A DNA stretch of 64,000 nucleotides from Shewanella psychropiezotolerans (lineage in GTDB: Bacteria; Pseudomonadota; Gammaproteobacteria; Enterobacterales; Shewanellaceae): positions 1,418,001 through 1,482,000 of the forward strand of contig NZ_CP041614.1 of NCBI RefSeq assembly GCF_007197555.1. Direction: 5' to 3'. The notes under the pieces are model-generated. The model worked only from the letters and a program-made list of their open reading frames with translations, had not been told where the DNA came from and searched no databases. The position numbers and the translations under genes are program-made. Each line of letters begins with the position of its first letter. Position 1 is the first letter of the stretch. Of the stretch, positions 41,694-52,172 are shown piece after piece.

Positions 41694-42290
41694 CTATTTT
41701 CGAGGTAACAGCGTCGCTTTCTTTAAAATGATATCTTCAACAGGAAAGTCAGGCCAGTCTAGCTTATTGTTGTGTTCTGTCGCCACGGCGGCCATTGCAA
41801 CAAGCACCTCTTCGCCTTGGGTGACTTCACCAAAGACGGCATATCCCCAACGTCTCGATGACGGGTCTAAGCGCTCATTATCTGCAACATTGAAATAGAA
41901 TTGGCTGGTGGCCGAATGAGGATTGTTATCCCTTGCCATGGCGATAGTGCCGAAGCTGTTCGATAGTCCATTACCGGATTCGTTAACGATAGGAGCATCA
42001 TAGGGTTTCTCTTCCTGCTTAAGGTCGAGTCCACCGCCTTGAACCACAAAGTCGGCGATGACACGATGGAACAGGGTGTTGTTGTAATGACCTTTAACGA
42101 CATAAGTGAGAAAATTATCCACTGTGATAGGGGCTCGGGTTCTGTCCAGCTCCACCACAATTTTTCCCATGCTAGTGTCGAGCTCAACTTGAGGGTAAAG
42201 AGTATTAGGCTGAATATCTATGGCCAAGGCCATGGAGCTTAGACTCATGCTCAAGCCGAGCATCAATAAGGTGCAAATTCTACGAAACAT
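41694..42290 (-). CDS. ppiA: Periplasmic peptidyl-prolyl cis-trans isomerase (cyclophilin)
   Basis: A 198-residue product with a signal peptide (CTLLMLGLSMSLSSMALA) and one cyclophilin domain. Conserved residues are seen in LFHRVIADFVVQGG and in NPHSATSQFYFNVADN. It assists proline isomerisation during envelope protein folding. It lies 50 bp after the yajG-like gene. Confidence 0.93.
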   Translation of the reverse strand: MFRRICTLLMLGLSMSLSSMALAIDIQPNTLYPQVELDTSMGKIVVELDRTRAPITVDNFLTYVVKGHYNNTLFHRVIADFVVQGGGLDLKQEEKPYDAPIVNESGNGLSNSFGTIAMARDNNPHSATSQFYFNVADNERLDPSSRRWGYAVFGEVTQGEEVLVAMAAVATEHNNKLDWPDFPVEDIILKKATLLPRK

Positions 42291-42340
42291 AGGGCTTCCC
42301 TGTTTAGTTCAAAATTATTTTGGAACTGGCTTAGCGCCGA

Positions 42341-42907
42341 TTATTGTTGGATAAATTGATTGAGCTCAGGGTCGTTGAGTATGTCGCCGCTGAGTTGGCC
42401 GAGTAATTTATTCATTTCAAGCTCTAAAGTGGCAAAATCTGCACTAAACGGGCCCGATAATGTGCCCCGAGCCGAGTAACGCTTGGTCAACTCTTGACTA
42501 GAATTTTTGACGATAACATTAATGATGATATTGCTCTTGGCCTCGAAACCGAAGATCGATTCAGTCACATCGGTGAGCAGCTGTTCTAACTGTATCTGCA
42601 TATGCTTGACTGAGCTTGGATCTATTTGATAACCCGCTTGGGTAAATCCTGCACGAAAGACACTATCAATCTGCTTTCTTGGGGCCTCTGAGGGACTGAC
42701 TAATTTGGCCGCATCGTCACCATTGTTAAATCTTACGATGAAATTGGCCGAACGAGTATCTATTGTCTCGATGGCAAGTGCCTGATGAGAGTTCGTTTGT
42801 TTTTGAACCTCTGGCACTTGTGGATTCAAGGCGATATGACTCGGAGTTTGGCTGGCACAGGCCGAGAGTAAAACAGATGCAGTGAACAATAGAATGAGAC
42901 GTTTCAT
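42341..42907 (-). CDS. yajG: YajG-family lipoprotein
   Basis: A 188-residue lipoprotein. The signal peptide ends in the lipobox LLSACAS with Cys near residue 17. The mature part matches the YajG type (SVKHMQIQLEQLLTDV, FGFEAKSNIIINVIVKN). Function unknown. In E. coli yajG is next to ampG; here it lies two genes upstream on the same strand. Confidence 0.85.
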   Translation of the reverse strand: MKRLILLFTASVLLSACASQTPSHIALNPQVPEVQKQTNSHQALAIETIDTRSANFIVRFNNGDDAAKLVSPSEAPRKQIDSVFRAGFTQAGYQIDPSSVKHMQIQLEQLLTDVTESIFGFEAKSNIIINVIVKNSSQELTKRYSARGTLSGPFSADFATLELEMNKLLGQLSGDILNDPELNQFIQQ

Positions 42908-43142
42908 TTGCTGATTTTCTTATTTGAGTAATATCAAAAACTAGGTGGTGTCAGCATACCAGAAATGATTTTGGTTTCCACAGCTAGTCTACTTGCTCAG
43001 TTTGTTAAGCTAAATGAATCGAAGATTTGACTTTGATCTCGAATCCCATCAGGTTAGAGTAAAAGTTCAAATTATATACAGGATGTGTTTAATGGGATTA
43101 GCGCAGACTAGCTGCGATTGGCAAGCTAATAAAATATCAACA

Positions 43143-44168
43143 ATGGCAGCACCGAAGGAACTCATGGATGGTCAAGGTAAGCCTATTTTGGGTTATTTTG
43201 ATGGGCCAGTAACGGACTTAGCGCTAGACAAGTTTGCCTACTTCAATGAAATGGATAAGCCAGTATCATCCTTGAAGAAGCACTTTCATTTCAAACAGTT
43301 TCAATTTGTTAGTCTGGTGACCCCCAGATACATCATAGGCGTGGCCATCGCCGATATTCGCTATGTTGGCAGCGCTTTTTGCTATCTCTATGACATCAGT
43401 AAGAATCAAATAACGGAAACATCTTGGCTTAAACCCCCTGGAATGGGTTATCAGATGGAGCCTTCTCCTCTGTCTTCCAGCGCTAAGATAAGCAGCAAAA
43501 AGGGGAGCATTGAATTTAACTTGCGCGAGGGTGTGTGGCATCTGGCTATCTCAACGAAGTCTATCGAGGCCGAGCTTGAACTCGAATCACCTCCCTTGAG
43601 TCTGCCCATCTCACTCTGTACCCCGACGGGATATAGTGGCTGGACCTATACCCAGAAACATAATGGCTTAAAGCCCAAGGGAATCTTGACCATTCACGAC
43701 GAGCCTCAGCCACTGAACCAGGCACTGGCGGGATACGATTTTTCCGCTGGATATATGCGCCGTGAGACGAGCTGGCGTTGGGCGAGTATCAATGCCCATA
43801 CACAAGATGGGATCATAGGCTTGAATTTAGCCGCCGGTGTGAATGAGACCGGCGGCAGTGAAAATGTATTTTGGGTCAATGGCGAGCGACACCTTCTAGG
43901 TCCGGTACATTTCGAGTTTACCCGAGATGCTGGCAGTGCTGAACCTACGCCTGCCGCGAGTTGGCGTATCTATTCCGATAATGGTCAAATAGAGCTGAAT
44001 TTTCAGCCCAAAAACTGCCGCTCAGAGAAACTAAACCTCTGGCTGTTAAAGAGTAACTTCAGGCAGTATGTTGGTCACTATTCGGGCCAGATAATAGATA
44101 ACTTAGGCAACAAGCATACCTTGCACAATGTCATGGGCCTCACCGAAGATCATTTTGCCCGTTGGTAG
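43143..44168 (+). CDS. DUF2804-family protein
   Basis: A 341-residue product from the ATG at 43143. The family mark LMDGQGKPILGYFDGPVTD is near the start; the rest is beta-rich with many Trp and Tyr (TGYSGWTYTQKHNGL, ETSWRWASINAHTQDG, GGSENVFWVNGERH). DUF2804 proteins resemble lipocalin-like or hydrolase-like beta folds, but no function is established. The start is uncertain: the frame opens at 43014, and 43164 has GAAGGAA only 3 bp before it. It precedes a fatty-acid-hydroxylase gene on the same strand by about 160 bp. Confidence 0.8.
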   Translation: MAAPKELMDGQGKPILGYFDGPVTDLALDKFAYFNEMDKPVSSLKKHFHFKQFQFVSLVTPRYIIGVAIADIRYVGSAFCYLYDISKNQITETSWLKPPGMGYQMEPSPLSSSAKISSKKGSIEFNLREGVWHLAISTKSIEAELELESPPLSLPISLCTPTGYSGWTYTQKHNGLKPKGILTIHDEPQPLNQALAGYDFSAGYMRRETSWRWASINAHTQDGIIGLNLAAGVNETGGSENVFWVNGERHLLGPVHFEFTRDAGSAEPTPAASWRIYSDNGQIELNFQPKNCRSEKLNLWLLKSNFRQYVGHYSGQIIDNLGNKHTLHNVMGLTEDHFARW

Positions 44169-44325
44169 AGCCGAGTTTAGCTTTGGCATCACCGAGTGTC
44201 CTTAGTACTTAGATACAGAGGTTCTGATTTAATTTACTGCGAGTATTAAGAAACAGCAATAAAGAGTCAGTATCAACAATCAGTTTTAGAGAAAATAAGA
44301 ATAAAAATAACAGAAAGGAAGTCTG

Positions 44326-45186
44326 ATGGAATTTAGTTCACTGATCGCTCACCCTGAGATGCTGCTTATCGTGCTGGCACCTATCTTTTTTATCTGCATC
44401 TTGCTGGAATGGTATCTGGGCGATAGGCGAAAGAAATTACCCCATAGTGCGCGCTATCATCTTCCCGAGGTACTGTGTAACTTCGGTCTGGCGGGGATGC
44501 ATCAAGGGGCGGATATTTTAACGGGCTTGCTCATCGCTAAACTCTATCTGATGTTTTTTGGTTGGCGTTTGTTTGATATCGAGATGAATGTCATCAACTT
44601 TGTGTTACTCATGATAGCTCAGGATTTCTGTTACTACTGGTTCCATCGTGCCAGCCACAGGGTACGTTGGATGTGGTCTGCCCATGTAGCCCATCACAGT
44701 TCGGAAAGCATGAATTTCAGCACCGCATTCAGACAATCTCTGATGTACCCCTTAGCGGGCATGTGGGTGTTCTGGCTGCCGTTAGTGGTGGTCGGCTTCG
44801 ATCCAAATTGGGTGGTATTCGTGGTCTTACTCAATCTTGGGCTACAGTTTTTCGTTCATACTCAGGCGGTCAAAACCTTAGGTCCAATTGAGTGGATATT
44901 CAATACGCCGTCACATCATAGAGTTCATCACGGCCGCAACCCTCAATACATAGATAAGAATTATGCTGGCGTGTTGATCATCTGGGATCGCATGTTTGGT
45001 ACCTACGTCAAAGAGGAGGAGACGGTGGAGTATGGCATCACTAAACCTATTAATAGTTTCAACCCGCTAGTGGTCACTTTCAGTGAATGGAAGGAGATGT
45101 TTAGGGATGTATTTACGCCTGGATTGTCATTGAAGGCGCGCTTGGGTCATCTGCTATTACCTCCACGAGGCAATAATGAGCCTTAA
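44326..45186 (+). CDS. Sterol desaturase / fatty-acid hydroxylase family protein
   Basis: A 286-residue membrane di-iron enzyme. The histidine boxes HRASH, HVAHH and HRVHHG, with HTQ between, bind the two irons. About four helices. Family members hydroxylate or desaturate lipids or cleave alkyl ethers; the substrate is not evident. AGAAAGGAAG precedes the ATG. It may work with the DUF2804 protein upstream. Confidence 0.88.
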   Translation: MEFSSLIAHPEMLLIVLAPIFFICILLEWYLGDRRKKLPHSARYHLPEVLCNFGLAGMHQGADILTGLLIAKLYLMFFGWRLFDIEMNVINFVLLMIAQDFCYYWFHRASHRVRWMWSAHVAHHSSESMNFSTAFRQSLMYPLAGMWVFWLPLVVVGFDPNWVVFVVLLNLGLQFFVHTQAVKTLGPIEWIFNTPSHHRVHHGRNPQYIDKNYAGVLIIWDRMFGTYVKEEETVEYGITKPINSFNPLVVTFSEWKEMFRDVFTPGLSLKARLGHLLLPPRGNNEP

Positions 45187-45493
45187 TCATTAGTTGTACA
45201 GGCCATTGAGATATTGCTCAATGGCTTTTAACAAAATCAGCCCCCAACAGCACACCCTCCTATAAAACACATCAAGTCTACGGTGAAATTTACACTCTTC
45301 AATTTAGTAAACCAATACAAAGAGTAAAGCTGGTTTATAACACTGCTAATTTACACCTGTATGACTTATTATCCCTCGTTCAGCTTAGGCGCCTAGTATA
45401 ACGCCTGTTAAATCAGCGTTGCTGGTTTGTTTTTTGTTTGGTTTTTGTCGCGTTTTGCGGCGTTTATGACCATTTTTAGGGAAAAGGATTTGT
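45187..45493. other. Intergenic region before the outer-membrane barrel gene
   Basis: About 307 bp without a gene. AACGC at about 45401 and GCGTT at about 45417 form a small stem about 70 bp before the next start, followed by T-rich sequence. The barrel gene's promoter and leader probably lie here. Confidence 0.5.
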
Positions 45494-46057
45494 ATGAAAT
45501 TGTTATCGATAGTGATTGCATCTATTTTGAGTTTTGGTGCCATGGCTGGTGAGTCTAATCATATCATTGGCGGTAATATTGGCTATGGCGGCCAAGATTT
45601 TGAGGCCGACAATGGTGAGAAGTACGGCGGTGGAGATAGTGTTGGAATCGATGCATATTATCGATATATGCTTAATGACAACTTTGGCCTAGAGGGCAGT
45701 ATCTTCAGTGGTAGTGGTGGTATTGCAAGTGCATTTACGGGCTTGATCTCTACGGTTGATAATATCAGTTACAAAGGTGTGCGAGCGGCAATATATGGTC
45801 AAATTCCGCTGTCTGAAAGTAATAGCCTGTATGCCAAGTTAGGTGCCAGTGCTAATGAGCTTAACTATGATGTTTCAGGTGTTTTCGGTAGTGGCACTAC
45901 TGAGAGTATTGAAACAGACGGAACCGATTTCTATGGTGCGGTAGGCTGGGGAATACGCTTTCAATCCGGACTAGGGCTCAACCTGGAATACCAGTATGTG
46001 CCGATTCAAGAACTCATCGTACAAAATTTCAGCATCGGCATGAGCTATCGATTCTAA
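45494..46057 (+). CDS. Outer-membrane beta-barrel protein, porin-like
   Basis: A 187-residue product with a signal peptide (KLLSIVIASILSFGAMA) and alternating strands ending in the C-terminal aromatic signature FSIGMSYRF recognised by BamA. Length and pattern fit an eight-stranded OmpA/OmpX-like or outer_membrane_beta-barrel domain. The loops are rich in Gly and Ser. AGGGAAAAGGA precedes the ATG. No ligand or function can be assigned. Confidence 0.87.
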   Translation: MKLLSIVIASILSFGAMAGESNHIIGGNIGYGGQDFEADNGEKYGGGDSVGIDAYYRYMLNDNFGLEGSIFSGSGGIASAFTGLISTVDNISYKGVRAAIYGQIPLSESNSLYAKLGASANELNYDVSGVFGSGTTESIETDGTDFYGAVGWGIRFQSGLGLNLEYQYVPIQELIVQNFSIGMSYRF

Positions 46058-46608
46058 TGTAGCCTTTGAATGAAGTCTGAGTACATTTTCTTTGTAGGTT
46101 GTTGGTATTGGGAAGTGTGTTTAAAGATCTTGTCTTCATTGTTATCTATCGCCTATCCGGCGAGGATTGTGCCTCTTTACTTTGAGGAGGTTCTACGAGT
46201 CGCCGCAAGCACTTTCCTGTGGGCTCTGCCAAAACATCTGACTGCCACGGATGGTGGAAATGTCGACAAATGTAAGGAACATTTTTCTGCCCTGTTTTGG
46301 AAGCTCACAGCCGCATTATCTACATCGGGTTATTAGTTTCTTCGATTTGGGATTATTGGTTGGTTCGCTAACAAAATAATGCTCTAAAGGTTGTATTATT
46401 AGGCATATTTTGGCTGCTAAAAAGTAACACTGCAATTACCTGTCTTTTTTTGACGTCATGGTGCATGGCAGTTCAATGATAGAGTCGATTTTAAGGCGGA
46501 TAAAATGTTCGACGCTTAGCTGCAAGAAACGTAACATAGGCGTCATCTTTAAATTTAATAGAAAGGGTCAACAGTTGTTGACCCTTTTATATCGCAAACA
46601 GATTGGCA
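46058..46608. other. Non-coding stretch, possible dispersed repeat
   Basis: About 550 bp. An 88-codon open frame at 46070-46336 has no ribosome site or recognisable protein features and reads like translated repeat DNA. The hairpin at 46562-46588 is listed separately. Confidence 0.45.
46562..46588. terminator. Bidirectional terminator downstream of the subtilase
   Basis: AAAGGGTCAAC and GTTGACCCTTT form an 11-bp perfect stem around AGTTG, with T on both sides. It lies about 20 bp beyond the repaired stop codon of the subtilase at 46609, which supports that stop over the one at 46716. Confidence 0.85.
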
Positions 46609-49600
46609 CTAACTTTGTGTGCGACGTCTCCAAACGAATGGAAGCAGTAGCAGTAATAACCAGCCTAGTGAGCCGCCACTCTTTTTCTCTACAGTATCTG
46701 TCACCGACACAGAGATTAAGCTTGAGTCTTTGTTACCGTTGCCGTCATGAACCTCAACTTGAAAAGAGAGTGTTTGAGCACTGCCCCCACTGTTGGCGCC
46801 ACTATGCTAAGTTTGTCTGCAGAATCATTAAATGACACACTTGTTCCACCTAGTTGGGTCCATTTATAGCTTAAGGTGTCACCATTAGGATCTGAAGAGA
46901 CACTGGCATCTAACACTAAGGTTTGGCCTTCTAGGATAGAGCTTGGTGCATCGACTTTAGCGACTGGCTTAGCTTCAGCTACATCGAAGTTGTAAACTTG
47001 TTCTAGTTTTTTAGCCGTTGGATTATCGACAATATTGGACAAGGTTAAGCTGTTTTGTGTGCTGGCTTTACGGGGGATAAAATCAAATTTAACATCTTGT
47101 CTTGTCATACCGGAAGTCATCTCGACACTCCAATTGATCACATTATCAACCAACTTACCGTCGTGAGTGATGTTGGTCACCTCATGGCCTTCAGGTATCT
47201 TGGCTGCCAATTTATAGATTCGGGTCTCCTGAGTTTTATTCGCTTCAATCTTGCTGATTACTGTTTTCGCTACACCTGCCGATAAATCACCTGAAAGGGT
47301 TTCTTTTAAGGGCATAATCACATCATCAGCTTTACGCTCGAATACGATTGGTAGTGAAACATCCGCGATCTTATCATCTGAGCTCATCAGTTTAATGACC
47401 GCTAGCCCCTCATCACCCGCTAACATCTTTTCATCCCAGGCCAAGTTCAAGGCGAAATTTTTCATCTCTCCGCTTAGACTCAGCGACAGATTCTCTGATG
47501 TTTCATCATATAGCGTCAGTTGCTTGAGACCGAACGTATCCTCAGAGTCAGCTGCTGAGGCTTGATAGTTTTGCACTAGAATATAGTAATCACCGGGCTG
47601 AGGCGCGGTGATCAATACGCTTTCATTGGAGCCTGCAAAGGCGGATTTTGCTATTAAGCTGGTATTGCTGCCATCTTTTTTGTCTAACAAGACAAACATA
47701 TCGAGATCGGGCGAAGTGGTATAGCTGATTGAACTTCTGAAATAGAGCGCATTATCATCCACCGAAAATTTAAATATCTGTACACCATCCTGTAAGTCAT
47801 CCAGTGCGCTGCTGACATTTGAGTCCTGTTTTACCTTAGACTCAAAGCTGTCACTTAACTTTAACGATGTGACGCGAGCTGTGAGGCCTGGAAGGTCAAT
47901 AGCTTTAAGATCTGTGTAGTTACGTTCGTCGGCATCACGGTAGGCATCAATGGTGAGGTGAGTGGGTAAGTTGCGTTTAGCTATCTTAGTTACTATCGGC
48001 ATATTGGCATCTGGATATGCATCAGATGTCAGTGTTAGTTGGCCAAAGCCCCAATCCTCTCCGACATCGGTGACATCTGCTGTGACCGTAATCGCTTGGC
48101 TTTCACCTGTTTTTAAACTGAATGTCTCCGGAGAGACCGTCAGTTTAAAGTGGTCTGTGATGCTGGTACTTGTGGCATTCCAGTTACCGTCGCCGGTTGC
48201 GGTGACCGTTCGTATCCAGCTGCAAGTATTAACACATTTAGAGTTGGCCATGCTGGGAATATTAAGCTTGTGTGGTTCACCATTGGTTGATGGATTGGCA
48301 ATCACATAATTCAGTGCTAATTCATCCATGATAAGACCAGTCTTTGCGGCCAGATCAACACGAATACGTCCAGAACCCACATCAAAAGCATCGGCCATGG
48401 TGTTCCCGTCGGCTTTTTTCATCCCTTGGGCTGTAGTCGCGGTTAACATGAGTGCTGAGCGGATATTGTCCGGTGTCCAATCTTTATGCGCTGATTTCAG
48501 TAGTGCCCCAGCGCCGGCGACATGAGGGCTTGCCATAGAGGTGCCTGACATTAAGGTAAAGTCAGCGGGCTTTGTGCCTGATTTATCGTGACCAAACTGT
48601 TGATCAGAATAGGCTGCATAGATATCGGAACCCGGCGCTGCAACAAAGGGAACGATGACATCATTCGTGGCGTTAGGTCCGATTAATGAGCCTGGAGAGA
48701 GCACGTCTGCTTCTCTCTCAAGGATTTTTGGTTTAGGATCTATGCGGACTTCCAATACTGGGTTTTCAGCAAGCGTTGCAACTATCTCTAATCCATCAAG
48801 GTTACCAATGAAGATAGCTGGGATTGTGCTTTTTTCCAGACTTGACATGGTCAACCTGGTATTCGCTTCACCATCTTTATTGAATACGATAACGGCTGTA
48901 GCACCTGCTGCCGTAGCATTATTGACTTTATCGCTAAAGGCGCAGGTTCCTCGTTTAATGAGTGCGACTTTATTTTCGAACGCTTTCTCGGCAAAAGCAT
49001 TACAGCCTTCAACATTAGTGATATCGAGACTGCCAGCGTATAGGGGAATAGCGGATATGCTCTGTGTTTGTACTGGACCAGAGCCAGGCGTAAAGTCATA
49101 GTTGGTGTTATTGAATTCAACGGATCTTGCGACATCTCTGTTATGAGTTGAGTTTGCCACAGAGGTGTACCAAGGTGCATTTTTTTTGGTTGAGTAGGGG
49201 ACTTGAAATGGACCGCCTGTTCGGGTATTGCCTGCTGCAACGGCGACAAAAATACCTGCATTTCTTGCGCTAAGGAAAGCTTGTTCAGCAGAGCTCTGCC
49301 ATGGGTTGCCACCTCCACTGATGGAGAAGTTTATGACATCGACTCCATCTTTGATTGTATCATCCAGGGCTTTTAAGATAGCTGTGCTTGAGCAGCCAGC
49401 ATAGGTATCTTTATCGTCCCCTGGGCTACAGATCTGATAAGCGATGATATTAGCATGAGGAGCGACGCCTGAGATCTGTGAGAACTCAACGCCAGTTTCT
49501 ATGCCGTCGCCCTCAAGTTTCCCCACCGCACCTTCGACCAGAGGGACATTTAGCAGAATATTACCCGCTGCGGTACTTGCTACATGGGAACCATGACCAC

Positions 49601-50489
49601 CGTAATCCTCTCCGTTTTTGGCTGGTGGTGTATCGCCGAATACAGTTGCATCATCATAGTTATCGGTGATCTCCGAGTAACTATGTATACCGATCAGCTT
49701 ATCGTTACACATTTCGATGAAATCGGTTTTACAATCGCCAACATAGACACCTTGTCCCCATGGGTTTGTGTGGTCATAACCGTCTTGGCCAATATCGGCG
49801 AAGGAGTCATGATCTGAGTTAATTCCGGAGTCAATGACCCCAACAATGACTCCCTCGCCCATGGCTTTGGTACCGGTTGCTGAACCATCCCACACCTTTG
49901 GTGAACCGATGAGAGTTTGGCTAACATCGGTTTCTAATCGTTCCAAACGTTCACGCTCAATAAAAGCTACATCCGGAAGCGCTGCAAGTTTAATCGCCTG
50001 AGCTTGTGTCATACGAACTGACATCCCGTTAAAAGCATAGCTAAATTGTGTGATGGCCTCGATATTGTGACCTGTAGTGGCTTGGGCCTTCATTAAAAAA
50101 TGGCTTTGTTTTGATTGCAGGTAACTTCTGTAAGCTTTTACTTCTGATTTTGCTATGTTTAGTTTGCCACTTTGGTGCTTGTTAGTACCTGAGCTATTTT
50201 TGACAAACTGTGGGCTGGTTGCTTTTAGTCCGGCGATTTGGCCTTGATAATTCGCTACTGCCGGATCTTTTAATCGAATAATATACACATATTCATGCTC
50301 ACCTAACCCGGACTCAGGAATAAACTTTACGTTTTCAACAAAATCTAAGCTATTTCTTAGTTTCTGTTTAACGAGTGAGTTTGGAATATTTAGTTCAACG
50401 GTTTCTCCGTTTGCAGTTTCAAAGCTTTGAGCTTTGATGCCAGCAGACAACAAAGCCAAGGATATGGCCACTGCTAATTTTTTTTTCAT
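46609..50489 (-). CDS. Secreted subtilase (S8) with PA domain and GlyGly-CTERM tail; frame broken in a C5 run
   Basis: Large secreted serine protease. In order: signal peptide (KLAVAISLALLSAGIKA), I9-type propeptide to about residue 185, and the S8 domain with Asp near 217 (VIDSGINSDHD), His near 296 (GGHGSHVAST) and Ser near 646 (MSGTSMASPHVAG). A PA domain is inserted near 490-590 (ALIKRGTCAFSDKV). Fn3-like and PPC-like regions (PGDYYILVQNY) and a PKD-like domain (LDASVSSDPNGDTLSYKW) follow. The frame read directly ends at 46716. One extra base in the run at 46784-46788 restores the PKD end and the tail SGGSLGWLLLLLPFVWRRR, a GlyGly-CTERM sorting signal, ending at 46609 (1,293 residues). 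Confidence 0.9.
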
Positions 50490-52172
50490 TGTATCTTCCT
50501 TAATATGTCAACTTGTCATGTTTACTTTTATTTGTATTTATTATTTATGTGTTACTCACGCACAATGATGTTGGAAACTATCAGTATCATTTACAGTGCG
50601 TAAAATATTTACCATGTATTGATACAAAATGAAACAGTTATTAAACGGAGTGTTGAGCGGTATGTTTCTTTGTGTTGCTTTTTTGGTTTGAAATTTAAAT
50701 GCAAGATTAGTTAATTAGATGGAGCTCTCTTTCTATTCCTTGATCGAACAATCAGGTCTTTAACTACCTTATGTTAACATTTGCGTAACTTGAAATGATT
50801 TGATGGCTGCATAATCTGTCTTCATTGATTTTAAATTTCGTACTGGATTGATAAGCCTTTTCAATATTCCATAATCGGCTTATACCGCATTATCTAGATG
50901 GTTATTTTTTCGGCGCTTAAGCCTTTCTGGGCATTGACCTTCTTTCATTCGGTAATGGTTACCCCGTAAGAAGTAGCTTTGTCGGTATTTATAGCGGAGG
51001 TGCAGTGAAAGCTAATTAGTTTCAATGGCTTGAGGTGAAGTCGTTTGGCAGGTTTTACATTGCGCCAGTTCGATAAACCGTACTTTGGTCAACATTGATA
51101 CCAGGTTCATGGAGCACCTCTTCGAGTTATTAAAAGTCGGTCCTATATTTACGATACTAAGGTACAGCCAAAATAATAATGCCATAGGAAAATTGTCGAT
51201 ACTTAAAGAGTGTCATGATGGAGTCGACCTAAAATAAAAGAGGCGCTTAACTGAATCGACAGCCTTTGCAATAGAGGCAAATTTGGAACTAACAATGGCC
51301 TTAGCTTCTAAGAGATTACTTTTACAAAAATGATACGAAAAATAATTAAATATATTTTATATAAATATTCATTCCTCTATTCTCCTGTTGTTTGAAATAG
51401 CCCTTTTAGTTTTAAAGGTAATGAAATTAATGGTTGAACAATATACGGCACCACTTCAAGTGTTGTCTTTATGTTAAGGGTTGTGGGTCAAATGTAACGG
51501 ATGGCAGGGTTGTATAAAAATGAAATTTTAAAGTAAACACAGTAAATGGTGTATTTACTACTCATTTTTATTACACCGTAAAATGAAATGAATATGAAGT
51601 ACAATAAAAGAACTGAGACATTCATAGTTGTTAGAATGTATTAATGTCTAAAAATCGTGTCACTAGTTTCTCATATACATAAATCGAAGAGATGAATGAT
51701 CAGATATAAGTGAGTTCGAGGGCTTAGGTTTCAGGGTGAGGTATCGCGAAGTGATACTCTTCGAACGAGAGGCTGTGGCCGTTAAACTTGGACGTTGTTT
51801 GAAACCGCAGAGCGTATAGGGACCGATCTATTTATAAAGATATACAGCTCCCCGCAGAGTATCTACATGTGAGGTCACTCATTCACATCTGACCCATAAG
51901 GCCTACGATATTCCAGATATCACTCAGGTATTTCCCACGTTCGTGTGGGTCAGATGGGAAATGTCTTGAGATGAAGGGAACATCTCTGACCTTGTGATCG
52001 TGACATTCGTAAATCCATTTGCAGCACCTGCTGCAAGCAATAAACATCAATGAAGCTTTGGTATTCGATACAAAACCAAATACCAAATACCAATTCTGCC
52101 CAATGAACCCAACCCAAAAGATACTTAACCACTTGTTATCGGACAAGTGGCTAGGATTTGTGATCCTACAAG
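50490..52172. other. Long non-coding stretch between the subtilase and rlmG
   Basis: About 1.7 kb without a credible gene. The first 250 bp should contain the subtilase promoter. The rest is AT-rich with scattered stops in all frames. From about 51,700 the composition changes and short inverted repeats appear, for example CCCAC/GTGGG at about 51936-51951. A minus-strand open frame at 51883-52146 looks like repeat-derived sequence. ACCAAAT recurs at about 52073-52095. Could be the remains of decayed genes or a mobile element; I cannot identify either. Confidence 0.5.

Noticed and set aside
46070..46336. An 88-codon open frame after the outer-membrane barrel gene
   Set aside because: No ribosome site, no recognisable protein pattern; looks like translated repeat DNA.
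51883..52146. An 87-codon minus-strand frame downstream of rlmG
   Set aside because: Composition and short inverted repeats suggest repeat-derived sequence rather than a gene.
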